A stretch of DNA of 64,000 bases, taken from the NCBI GenBank assembly GCA_963931925.1, contig OZ007583.1, positions 9,963,372 through 10,027,371 on the forward strand, written 5' to 3'. The notes beneath the pieces are model-generated. The model worked only from the letters and a program-made list of their open reading frames with translations, had not been told where the DNA came from and made no database searches. A program made the translations under genes and the position numbers. Origin of the DNA: Onchidella celtica (lineage: Eukaryota > Mollusca > Gastropoda > Systellommatophora > Onchidiidae). Positions 1-10,315 of this stretch are shown piece by piece. The first letter of the stretch is position 1, and each line of letters opens with the position of its first letter.

Positions 1-56
1 CGTTAAGAAATATATTTGAGGTGGGGGGGGGGGGGGTAACTATAGCAATCTACATC

Positions 57-232
57 ATGAATTTCATCGACTAAAGTTTCGTTACATGCATTTATATTGT
101 TATGTACTATTATGAAATTCCCTAAGATAACCAGGGGCCTGAATATTGTTAGTTACATTAGTGACGGACTTGCAAAGTGGGACCACATGTTTGTTTGTCT
201 GTTTTAGTGTGGCTTTTTTGTTCAATTTTCTT

Positions 233-271
<39 letters not shown>

Positions 272-905
272 GCACACACACACAAACACACACACACATC
301 ATTTTCAATGAAAGAAAAATGTGTCACTTTGAAATGATTATGAGTGATGGGGACAAGTCTTGAATGTTGATGTAATTTTTGAAGATGTGATGTGCGAAGC
401 AAGAGGTCGTGGTCATATTTACTTTATTGCCATTGGTATGAAGACATTCTTCTGTCTCTTCCTTAATTCTGATAATATTTTTCTCATTCTTTGTAATGAC
501 CTCGTTGAATTTTATGTTGCTGTTGTTACTGTTGTTTGTAGGTGAGTTTCAGGCTGATATTTAGAAGTGAATGGCCGGGATGTAGCCTCAAATTCCTGAA
601 ATTCTACGCTGTGTCAATATAGATCAGTTGTTGTCAAGTTCTAGAAAAATGCTAGAGTAAAAGAAAAAGTGTCAATAAAGTATAGGACAAAGGAAGAGCC
701 TTACTTTTGCACCAATCACCAACCACTAACAAAAATATTACGAGAAACAGGGAGATCATACCTTCTATCATCCAGCCACCAACAACAAAATATGAAACAA
801 AAATAAGAACATACCAAGATAACACCCCTTTTCAGGACAACAAGGATATTTTATCACTATTAACAGTGACATCACCAGAAATTAATCTGGTTTTACCCCG
901 CACCA
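57..905 (+). repeat. Direct duplication, copy 1 (3' flank of an upstream gene copy)
   Basis: Shares long near-identical blocks with 4877-5750, for example around 60 (tgaatttcatcga), 170 (cggactTgcaaagtgggac), 495-560 (GACCTCGTTGAATTTTATG) and 705-800 (caccaatcaccaaccac). It differs by an inserted CA microsatellite at 236-298. It carries AATAAA at 674-679, which may end a transcript coming from left of the window. Confidence 0.85.
236..298. repeat. CA microsatellite
   Basis: Nearly perfect (CA)n, 63 bp, with a few G interruptions. Absent from the second copy of the duplication. Confidence 0.95.
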
Positions 906-967
906 TGCAGGATATGAACCCAGGATCTCTGTGTGGCAAGCCCTCTACCCACTGGGCCACTGCAGCG
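906..967 (-). repeat. tRNA-like SINE head or tRNA pseudogene
   Basis: On the minus strand the segment reads TGGCCCAGTGGGTAGAGG (box A-like) followed about 30 bp later by GGGTTCATATCC (box B-like). It does not fold convincingly as a full tRNA and sits at the end of the duplicated block, so a SINE remnant is more likely than a functional gene. Confidence 0.4.
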
Positions 968-1097
968 ATAATCTTGCCTACCACTGCCTAGAGCCTACCT
1001 ACAACCAAATAAAGAGAGAAAATGGGTGGGTGGGTCTCATCCTGTAGCCTTGACCTTGTTCCTGTTATCATTAGTGTAAATTTTTATAACAATAATT

Positions 1098-1212
1098 GAA
1101 ATAGGCTCCAATGGCTGAAACAGGTCAAGGCTGGTATAGGCGCCAGACTGGCACCTCGACGCCCATAAATTATGCATCACACGAATACGCTAGGCACTCC
1201 CCACCGTGTCTG
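1098..1212. mobile_element. Fold-back element (GTGAAACAG family), short copy
   Basis: Begins GCTGAAACAGGTCAAGGCTGG and ends CTGTTTCACC, so its ends are inverted. It matches the left part of 6759-6954. It looks like an internally deleted member. Confidence 0.5.
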
Positions 1213-2971
1213 TTTCACCACTTAATGTTAACATACATCATAATCCTAGTGTCTCTTTGGTAATGACAATTGGATAGTATCTCACATGTGGTCAGACATG
1301 ACAATTAATAACTTAATGGACACAGTGGATTACATAATATACACAATTCTTATGAAACGGATACATTAACTAGGCCTGCATATGTTACTCTCTGAATATG
1401 TTTACTCGTACCATCTGCAGAAAAGCTTGAGACAAAATCCATAAGTGTCTTGTCTTAGCCGGTCGATATTGATATAATAATACTGTATACAACCACTTTC
1501 AGTTTCTGAACTATTCTTAGACATTGCAGTTTTCCAGGAAAACCTTGCCTCATTTGCCCTCATTTCAAATCTACAGCGTGTACAGCCTACAGGCCATCAC
1601 TACAGCAGCAGCACTTGTCTTGTCCGATAGGTGGCCTTTGAAAAATACATTCATAAATTTGATTGCTGGTCCGTCAGTGACCACATTTCGTACACCATTG
1701 CTCTTAGATTTCTGCTAGAGGTGGACCGTCAAAATGGGGCAAAAGGAAGAAGAAGAAAACTTGTACGTAGCAAAGCCTCGCCTAAGATATAATACAGAAA
1801 TGATACAATAACACGAAAAGGAAAACAGGTGTGCTGGAAGAGGGTGTGGGGTGGTAGGCGATGATACTTTAACCAAATAAAGCTCACTTTGTAAGTATTA
1901 CATACATCAAATTTGTGTGTGTGCATCTTCATTCGATGTATGAAACAAAGTATAAAGAGCATTCTTCCCAAATTTATTAAGCAGTTATTAAGCAATTTTA
2001 AAAGAGGAAAAATAGTTGGTTTGAAATCTCTTATCTTTCATATATATATTATTTTATGTAGTATGTTATTTGGAATGCATGTACGTGTATTGTGCTCACA
2101 TTTGATAAAACAAAAATTCCTTCAAACAATTCATAGAATATTGAACAAGAAAATAAAATGAGTTGCCATTTGGTTTTGTAGGAAGACCCTCATTCACGTT
2201 ATTGACAGGGCCAAAGTTATACATGTACACTACATTCTTTACAACCTAGGTAAATTCTACTTACATTATACAGTCAACACAAGTTTAAGACGTTTGTGAT
2301 CTAAATCTTTCTCATTCTAACACTAGATAATTTTGATCGGTCGTCTCTTTGGATGGTACATGGTAGCCTTGCGACATTTTGTTTCAATGGAAAAAACAAA
2401 TTAATAAAGTTTGTTGGTATTCGTGATCTCGTTGAAACTCGTGTCGTGACGTCACCATTCAATTTTTCGGTTGATCAAAACCGGCTGGTGCGTGCCTAGG
2501 TTTTTGGTGTGGGTGAAAAATGGAAGGAGGGCCAAAGGTAAACAGTTCTGTAGGGTACATCATGGGGATGTGCTGATACAGTGCACTGTGTTCACTTGGT
2601 ACATGTACAAATTGACGTATAACTTGATCGACTTTCTCAGGTATGGAAACATCATGTGTAACCCCTGGCAAATACAAGACCGGTTTGTTAATATCCCGCA
2701 AAATTGTTGGGTTTTTTTTTCGTGTTAAAAAAACCACGTGGGTTATGAATATTATCTTTAAGCCAAATGTTCATTTCGTGACATGGTTGGATCCAAATGT
2801 GTTCACCGCCGCTTTAAAGCTGGTGTAATAATCGATGTCTAAACCTGTGGGTTGTAGTAGATGGTACAGCTAAGATGACTTTCAGTTTCAGGTTTTTATT
2901 CTTTTCCGGGAAAACACATGATGAACTGCCTGCCACGTATTCGTTGTTATTTGAGCCTTTAGCGTTGTGTG

Positions 2972-2979
2972 TATAAAGG
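2972..2979 (+). promoter_or_regulatory. TATA box for the small membrane-protein gene
   Basis: TATAAAGG lies about 28 bp before the inferred start of the non-coding first exon and in the same orientation as the exon at 3982. It is supported by the good donor about 100 bp downstream. Confidence 0.5.
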
Positions 2980-2999
2980 ACGGCTGGGCCAGTGTAAGT

Positions 3000-3077
3000 T
3001 CTAACTTGGAGTTCTACCTGGAAGAACCGTTCAGTAATTGTTACTAATCACTTGAAATCACTTGCCCATAGTTAACG
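3000..3077 (+). other. Probable non-coding first exon of the membrane-protein gene
   Basis: Inferred from a TATA box at 2972-2979 and a good donor (TTAACG|GTAGGT) after 3077. It would splice over a 904-nt intron to the acceptor at 3981. The exact start is a guess. The intron holds a GATA microsatellite and a pyrimidine-rich stretch. Confidence 0.45.
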
Positions 3078-3355
3078 GTAGGTTACTGTTGGATATCTTA
3101 ACTACGGTATCAATATTGTTGTTCACTGTGGTGCTAGGATAAAGCGAGGGTAGATAACTCAGGAGAAGTTTCTTCCTTTGTCAAACCTGCTTCTCAATAT
3201 ATTTCTTTGTTGTTGTTGTTTTCGTTTTTTAAAGTCTCAATATATTTCTGTGTTGTTGTTTTTTGGAGGGGGGGGGGGGTTGTTTGTTTGTTTAGATTTA
3301 ATACAGTGTATACCTTCTCGTTCTTTTTTCTTCATTTTGGTATCAGCCGGAGAGA

Positions 3356-3520
3356 CAGATAGATAGATAGATAGATAGATAGAAAGATAGATAGATAGAT
3401 ATCTATAGATAGATAGATAGATAATAGACAGACAGACAGACAGATAGACAGATAGACAGATAGGACAAGATAGATAAGGTAGACAAGATAGATAAGATAG
3501 ATAGGTACATAGATGGATAA
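3356..3520. repeat. GATA/GACA microsatellite
   Basis: Runs of GATA with interspersed GACA units, inside the intron of the membrane-protein gene. The long reading frames here are translations of the repeat. Confidence 0.95.
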
Positions 3521-3981
3521 AATTCCCTCCATTTCTCCCTTTCTCTCTTTTCTTTTCCAATCTTTCTCTCTCTCTCTCTCTCTGCTCTTTCTCTACATAT
3601 CCATATCTTATCTCGCTGCCACTTTTCTATCTATCTAACCCGCTCTTCCCCTCTTTCTCTCCATGTTTCTGTCTCCTTCCCTCTCTCTTTCACTTTCACC
3701 CCGTTCTCATCCTCCTTTCAACCGGTTTCCCCTTCTCCCCATCTGTCTCTCTCTCTTGCTTAGCTACCTCTGACTCTCTCCCTCTCTCTGCCTCCGTCTG
3801 TCTTCGACCACCCCCCTCTCTCTTATTACCTATCTCATATCTATAATTACTGTAATTATATATTATTATTACTAGGTAAATACCGCAGCATTATATTCAG
3901 TGTTTCTTACACAAACAGATTTGTGATCAACATTCAAAAGCAGACATCAAGATGATAATTTTGTATCTTTGATTTTTACAG

Positions 3982-4562
3982 GCGTGAAGTTGAGTGATAT
4001 TTCAACAATAGCGATAACCAGAATGAGCAACAATAGCAATAACGCCAAAGGGAACCTGGACCTATCAGAGTCTGTTAATGATGAGCTGGAAGAAAACCAA
4101 GATGAAATCGTAAGAAATCTTCCACTTGCAAATGGCTTCAGTGTTCGCAAAAGAAAGGGTATTATGGATAGTCAAGAGCCAGAATTAGTTGGGGAGAACA
4201 ATTCTGATTTGCATGGCAATGCAGAGAAAAGATATTCGTCAGACTCCATACCAGTACATCAGAAAGTCCACAGCAGTTATGGTTCTGTAATGTTCAATTT
4301 GCTAAGAAAGGTTTGGCTTCCCGTACTTGTGATCTGCATTGCTAGTGCTGTGTTAATCATCGGCATTATCATTTTCATTCAGCTTAATGCCATCAACGAA
4401 AAGCTGGTCATGATTATCACTCGGTTGCAACAACCGGAAGATCGACTAGGGGCAAACAAGCAAAGCGACGACATTGACTGGGGGTGCTGGCTTGGAAATG
4501 TCCTGTTTAGCACAGTTCGCAGTTTTCTGCCTCGGGCCGTGGAACAAAAGCTATTTACATAA
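3982..4562 (+). CDS. Unrecognised single-pass membrane protein (179 aa), coding exon
   Basis: I do not recognise this protein. The exon follows a good acceptor (gatttttacag at 3981); the first ATG is at 4023 and TAA at 4560-4562, giving 179 residues; the coding region is 4023-4562. Residues 1-95 are polar and acidic with a basic patch (VRKRKG, 41-46). Residues 98-121 form one strong membrane segment (WLPVLVICIASAVLIIGIII) preceded by RK, suggesting N-terminus in the cytosol (type II). The last 58 residues are short and end FLPRAVEQKLFT, with one Cys and two Trp. There is no cleavable signal peptide. The 3' flank is duplicated at 57-905, so a second copy probably lies left of the window. Function unknown; confidence refers to it being a real coding exon. 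Confidence 0.72.
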
Positions 4563-4876
4563 ACTTTAGGCCTGGCGAAGATATCATCACTGTTGACTAG
4601 CTCTAAACAAACCACCGAAATGCTCTGTCAGATATTGCTGTATTTCATATTTCGTCATTTTTCATTGCCCGTCTGATTTATGAAGACAGAGGCAAGAAAC
4701 ACAGCGTAAAACAAAAACAGTTAAGCCGTGACATATTCCAGATGGCCAGAACTTGAGCTATGAAATGTTGAGATTATATTCTTATTGAAAATTTTCAAAT
4801 TTGGTTGTTTTTTATCCCAATCATGTTTTTTTTGCTTTGTTTGTTGTTTGTTAGTAAGTTTTTGACATTGTCGTTC

Positions 4877-5750
4877 CACATAATGAATTTCATCGATTGG
4901 TAATTCTTTATACATTTATATTGTTATGTTTAAATGTCATATATAATTATGACAATCCCCTATGATAATCAGGAGCCGGGATACTGTATACATATTATTG
5001 ACGGACTCGCAAAGTGGGACTGCATGTTTGTCTGTCTGAGTGGTGTTGTTTTTTTTTTTTAATTTTTCGGAGAACTGAAAAAAACAACCCACACCTTTGG
5101 CCTGCTCGTAACTTGTGAGTTTGGTGCCCATTAAATTATTTTCAACGAAAGAAAAATGTGTCACTTTGGAATGATTATGAGTGATGAGGACAAGTCGAGA
5201 ATGCTGATGTAATTTTTGAAGATGTGATGTGCGAAGCAAGAGGTCATCGCCATATTTACTTTATTGTCATTGGTATGAAGACATTCTTCTGTCTCTTTCT
5301 TCATCCTGATAATATTTTTCTCATTCTTTGTAATGACCTCGTTGAATTTTATGTTGCTGTTGTTACTGTTGTTTGTAGGTGAGTTTCAGGCTGATATTTA
5401 GAAGTGAATGACCGGGATGTGGCCTCAAATTCCTGAAATTCTACGCTGTGTCAATATAAATTATATCAGTTGTCAAGTTCTGGAAATATGCCACGGTCAA
5501 AGAAAAGTGTAAATATATATAAAGAAATAGGACAAAGGAAGATCTTACTTTTGCACCAATCACCAACCACTAACAAAAATATGAGAAACAGGGAGATCAA
5601 ACCTTCTATCATCCAACCACCAACAACAAAATATGAAACAAAAATAAGATGATACCAAGGTAATTATTAATACCCCTTTTCAGGACAATAAGGATATTTT
5701 ATCACTATTAATAGAGACATCACCAGAAATGAATCAGGTTTAACCCGCGC
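4877..5750 (+). repeat. Direct duplication, copy 2 (3' flank of the membrane-protein gene)
   Basis: Starts about 315 bp after the stop codon of the membrane-protein ORF and matches 57-905 in the same order. It lacks the CA repeat of copy 1 and has about 80 bp of other sequence in its place (5055-5130). It has ATTAAA at 5130-5135; the AATAAA of copy 1 is not kept. It probably includes the 3' UTR. Confidence 0.85.
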
Positions 5751-6483
5751 GCAAATCGACGAACAGGATATAGTGAGTTGATTTGTCTCCGTATCCTGTT
5801 TCTCGTTTGCCACTACAGTTTCAAAAATTGACTATATAAAATTAAAGTTTTTAAGTCACATGCAGAGACAGGGCGGACATTACAGAACCAGTCTCTGATC
5901 TCCATTTCCCAAAGCAAGCCAGAAACTAGTATCCGGGTGACTGGAAGATTTCGTTAATTTGTTATCCAAATCTAAATCTACACTGCCGCTCAGCACTATC
6001 TTAAATACATTTTCAGACATAAAATTTGAAGTACTGGACTCCCCATAATCAATTGAAGAAAAAACAACAAAATATGAATTTGGCAGAGTAAAAGAAAAAA
6101 AACAGTTGACATCAATGCCAATACTCTTGTGTGATTTCAATCAGGGCCACTGTACTGTAATATATTTTCTCTTCTGTGGTGACTCTCAAAGGATACTTCC
6201 TTGCATCAAAGGAACCTAGAAATATAATCTAATGAGACATTCCCTTCTTCGCGCCAGTAAAGAAATCATTGCACAAAGTTTGCGCACGGAATGGGGCCAG
6301 GGCCCATGGCGCACTGCATGAAAAGAATGCTTGATATACATGTAATGATAAATCAATGATGCAGATTTATAACAGTGCTCCTGCCACTAAAGAAAGAAGA
6401 AAATGGCCCGAGTTTTCCTACAGCGGTTGAAGTTATAGTGAAAAAATAAGTAACTTCAATCAAGGCAAGAGTGGTAGGGATAA

Positions 6484-6752
6484 ATTTTATTTAATTTTGC
6501 CGGGGCAGCAGCCTGTTTGGCCTACTCTTCTCAATTTCCAACTGCCCAGGTATCTTTAATGTGCGCAACATGCGTACAGGCCCTCCGAGTTTTCGTACTT
6601 ATCTGAGAAGACTAGGTGCTTGATCCTAGGATCAGAGAAAGGAAAATATGACAAAACTCCCAAAATTCCAACATGCCTATACCGACCAGGATTCGAACCC
6701 GGTACCTTCGGCATGAGAGGTGAACACCTTGCCTCTAGACCACCATGTCCCC
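6484..6752 (-). mobile_element. tRNA-derived SINE, copy 1
   Basis: On the minus strand it starts with box A TGGTCTAGAGG and box B GGTTCGAATCC, both exact matches to the RNA polymerase III promoter consensus. A conserved body follows (TAAAGATACCTGGGCAGTTGG) and then GCAGGC...GCTGCCCCGGCAAAAT. Two related copies are at 36196-36475 and 49371-50018. Confidence 0.85.
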
Positions 6753-6758
6753 AATAAG

Positions 6759-6954
6759 GAGTGAAACAGATCAAAGCTGGTATAGGCACCAGGCCGGTGG
6801 CTCGCCGCCAATAAATGTTGATTCACACCAACACAATAGGCACTGCCCACACCACAACCCAGCAGGCAGAGCCTATTGTGCTAGTTTGAATTTGAAGCAA
6901 ATTTATGGGCAGCAAGCCACCAGTATGGCACCTGCATCAGCCTCAGTCTGTTTG
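6759..6954. mobile_element. Fold-back element with inverted repeats of about 50 bp
   Basis: Left end AGTGAAACAGATCAAAGCTGG and right end, read in reverse, CAAACAGACTGAGGCTG, continue as inverted repeats to the shared GGTGGCTCGCCGCC-type block. A possible 5-bp target duplication ATAAG flanks it. It adjoins SINE copy 1. Confidence 0.65.
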
Positions 6955-7158
6955 ATAAGTTTGCTACAATATGGCAACAAAAACACGTTAATTTTTTTTA
7001 CACTATTTTGTCTACATGACCCAAATGGTCACGTTTCACGTGCTTTTGCATGCTTGTGTGCATCACGTGTATTACAATCACCTCTTTTCTTGCCATTATC
7101 GGACTGACCACACAGTAAAAATCAAAGCAAGTTACTAACTCCCAGAGTTTACATAATT

Positions 7159-7412
7159 ATCATCACTGCTCTACGCTATGGCAAGAGCCATTTTTAACAC
7201 TTTTGTGATATTAAGCAAAAACCATTTCTTTCCTTGTCATTTGGGTGACGTATGCCATTATAATACTGTTGGATTATTATATTTTCCTACTGGCTCATTT
7301 TTTTTTTTCTACAATATCATCTGATAGCTCTCATGCTCATGAATGCAATGAATGGTCAGTTGCCTTTAGGCATAAGTCTGACTTATGTCATTATCGTACA
7401 GCAGTGACGATA
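7159..7412. mobile_element. MITE family A, copy 1
   Basis: Inverted ends ATCATCACTGCTCTACGC and (reverse) ATATCGTCACTGCTGTACGA. Its internal block (GGTCAGTTGCCTTTAGGCAT) is shared with 34540-34773, 40290-40533 and 49318-50206. No coding capacity. Confidence 0.8.
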
Positions 7413-7831
7413 TGATTATAAACTGGCAAATATGTCACCAAATCAAGCTCACAGACTTCCTTACATAATCATAAACACAAACACTAAACACTGTTGCCCT
7501 AATTATGTTATAAATACTTTTTATCAATATTTATTGAACTTTCATATAAACATATGATATCATGGTAAAATGAGATGTTTGCAAAACCATACAACTTCCA
7601 GCATTTATTCTTTGCCCCCAACCTGATTAAGTACGCAATGGTCACATCCATTTAATTTATACAGATGTTTACAGTCATTGATGCTACTGTTGTTCAAGAA
7701 AATGAACCAGATACATGGGGGAACACATGCCATCTACACAATCATCTTTCTGCATCTGTACAACCCCCTTCTTCCTCCCCACATCTCCGAAACTTTACCA
7801 CATGGTAGACTGAATTTCTTTTATGATGCAA

Positions 7832-8073
7832 CTCTGCCCATGCAATGGCAGAGTGACGTAACTGACAACATCACCTTTTTCTACTTTAGGAACTTGTCTC
7901 AAAGTCATACATAATCCTTTTATGTCAAAGACAGATAGACATATCTGCTACCGAAACAGGTGTTTCTAGTATGGGAAACTCATTTAATAAAAGATTTATA
8001 TATAGAGATGTAGACACACACATTTTTTGCGTTTTTCTCAAAGCATACATCGCTCTGCCTTTGCACGGCAGAA
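7832..8073. mobile_element. MITE family B, copy 1 (palindromic ends)
   Basis: Ends CTCTGCCCATGCAATGGCAG and (reverse) TTCTGCCGTGCAAAGGCAGA. Each end is itself a short hairpin. Related to 34031-34165. Confidence 0.65.
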
Positions 8074-8304
8074 CTTGTCACTAGAAGAATGACCACCCTA
8101 AGCAAGGAAATGTCTAGCGATTCTGCCCTAAAAAAAACAAAAATACTAAAAAAAAATAAAAGAATCCGGGACAGAAAGTAAAACCTCAGACATTCTTGGT
8201 TGACAGGAACCATAGAAGATCCAGACTTTAGTATAAAATTTAGTGTAAAATTCAGATATATCCTTAACACTGTAAATAAGCGTCCTTCTGATCTCTTATC
8301 ACAT

Positions 8305-8537
8305 GTGAGTGGTTCTGGCCAAATCAAGCTTAAGGCGAAAGACCAAATTCCTGAGAAAACCCCTCTATATGGGGAAACATTTTTTATGGAAATTGAGATT
8401 TGCTTATAAAATGAAACATTTTTTTCTGCATTCTCTTAAAATAAATTGCTTGAAATCATCTAAGAAACATTCTATTTTGATGTTTCAAAGTGGTATAAAA
8501 ATGTCACTTTCAGCTCAATTTTGCCAGATCCACTCAC
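8305..8537. mobile_element. MITE family C, copy 1 (GTGAGTGG ends)
   Basis: Left GTGAGTGGTTCTGGCCAAAT, right (reversed) GTGAGTGGATCTGGCAAAAT. The interior (CCAAATTCCTGAGAAAACCC, GGAAATTGAGATTTGCTTAT) matches 54993-55226. Confidence 0.8.
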
Positions 8538-10309
8538 ATATTCCACTATCTTGCCACCTTCACTGTCATATATATGCAAAGTCTTCTTGGCTTGGGATCT
8601 TAGCTTTCAACTCATTTTCAATGTCAATGTCAAAATCACTTTACTGAAAACCCTCTGTCAAGGTCCCATTTCTCTCCATATGACAATTACATAGCATGTA
8701 TACACATGTCTTGCACTTAAGCATTCAACCTACCAAAAAATTGCACTTCACAATCATCTCTTCCAACCTTCAGACATAAAATTAGTGTTGCAACATATAT
8801 TCAATAACTTCATCAGTCACTCCTTTTTCCTTCAGTAACACAACAAGCCATGTGCTTGGTAAACATAATAACATACAACCTAACACTGAGTATATCATTA
8901 TTCACATTTTCCTTCCTTAGTTAATGACACAGAATAATATAAATTAAAACTAGTATAAATGTACAAAGATTCAGCACTGAAACACATACGGATTGAGGCC
9001 CTAACATTTCACTGAAAATCAAAATTTTTACTGCCCTTCAATCAAATCAATCCTGTACCGAAAAATGCTGGTTATCAATTGCAAAACATAAACATAACAT
9101 AAAGGACCCCATAATATGAAACTTAACAAAAATGGATGCTCTCAGTTTCCTCACAGACATAAAACAATGTTACAAATGATAACTTTTCAGCTCTTACTGT
9201 TTGCAACACAGACATAAGGAAAAATAACAGGAAACTGCACTAATTTTTAGACCCTTTAGCATTTTGAGTAAATGCTATCATTGGTTTGACATTTTCCCCT
9301 CGGGTTTTCTCAGTTACCTGAATGGATTTAATTAGTGCTGTCAGGGGGCAATTTATAACCAACTGCTGAGATTAACTGAGAATCTGATCTAGTATTTGAA
9401 GGACCACACCCTCTTCCTGTCCCGCTATAAATCAGGACTGAGACGAAATAATCCTGGCATGCTCAATGCAATGTCCATATAATGTGAGGGAAGAAAATAT
9501 TGGTCCTTTCGAAAGTTTCTTCAATCAAGTGTATCACGAGCAACATTCCCTGTAATTTTTTCCAAATTACAGAGTGGAACTTTCAATGCTTTGTGTAAAA
9601 ATGTTTTAAATACAAAGCTGATGAGCGACATTCCAAGTTTAGTGCAACATTTTTGTGTGTGTTGCAACATTCAGATGTGTGCGGTACCAATACAGCAACT
9701 GCGCAGCTTTGAGAGGGACCATTGATTGAGGCCAGAATAAACCTAGGCATCTCACACAGGCTGATGCTTTCAGTTACTGGACATTCTTCACTATGCTTTG
9801 TTGGGGCATGATTTGGCTTGCATGCCAGTCTGTTAGGCTTGACTCAAATTCCACTAAACAACAAAATATTCTTGTTTGTTTTTCAGACATACTGACATGA
9901 TTGGACACAAAAGATGTTATAAATTCCTATCTAGGGATAAACAGTGTCACCATTATACTAACAACATAAGTGCAGTGTTGCCCTTGGTTAATGAGTGTTG
10001 CAGAAGGAAAATACAGAAGATTACAATAACAGAAACAGGTTCAAGATGTTTTGATTTCCCAAAGCCTATTCTAACATGCCATTGTACAACAGTAACAGAA
10101 TTCATTTTGCTAAATTCAAATGTGCAAAATCCCTTTTCTTCAGCACTTGCCGACATCTTGCCTCACTCATTCAGTCAGGGTAACAGCTCCATATTTAAAC
10201 AAATGGCGCAATTGACCACCTTGTTGGCACACTGCCACGCTGTTGCTGAAGTTAAATAGTTTCTTTGTAATGCTGGGCATGGTGAGGACTAATATCTTAA
10301 ATAATTTAG

Positions 10310-10315
10310 TTTATT
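10310..10315 (-). terminator. Candidate poly(A) signal for neurabin
   Basis: First AATAAA that I found on the minus strand downstream of the neurabin stop, about 1.94 kb away. Variant ATTAAA hexamers occur nearer 11024. Use is unproven; the 3' UTR could be longer. Confidence 0.3.

Larger units (their letters stand above)
906..2971. other. Intergenic region left of the membrane-protein gene
   Basis: No coding gene recognised. It holds the tRNA-like segment and the short fold-back element listed separately. It also has a block at 2376-2510 that resembles 26150-26270 (shared core TTGATCAAAACCGGCTGGTG-like). Confidence 0.5.

Noticed and set aside
100-402. 100-residue minus-strand frame
   Set aside because: Spans the CA repeat; the same position in duplication copy 2 has a different interior.
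3237-3560. Tyr/Ser/Leu-rich minus-strand frames
   Set aside because: Translation of the GATA microsatellite.
5880-6140. 86-residue minus-strand frame with protein-like composition
   Set aside because: No family, splice sites or promoter could be assigned; too short to separate from chance.
6689-6745. Functional tRNA gene (good A and B boxes)
   Set aside because: Boxes belong to the SINE head; the body continues into a conserved non-tRNA sequence shared with two other copies, and no cloverleaf is evident.
9876-10259. 127-residue plus-strand frame
   Set aside because: No recognisable domain, no splice or promoter context, and it overlaps the likely antisense neurabin 3' UTR. Probably chance.
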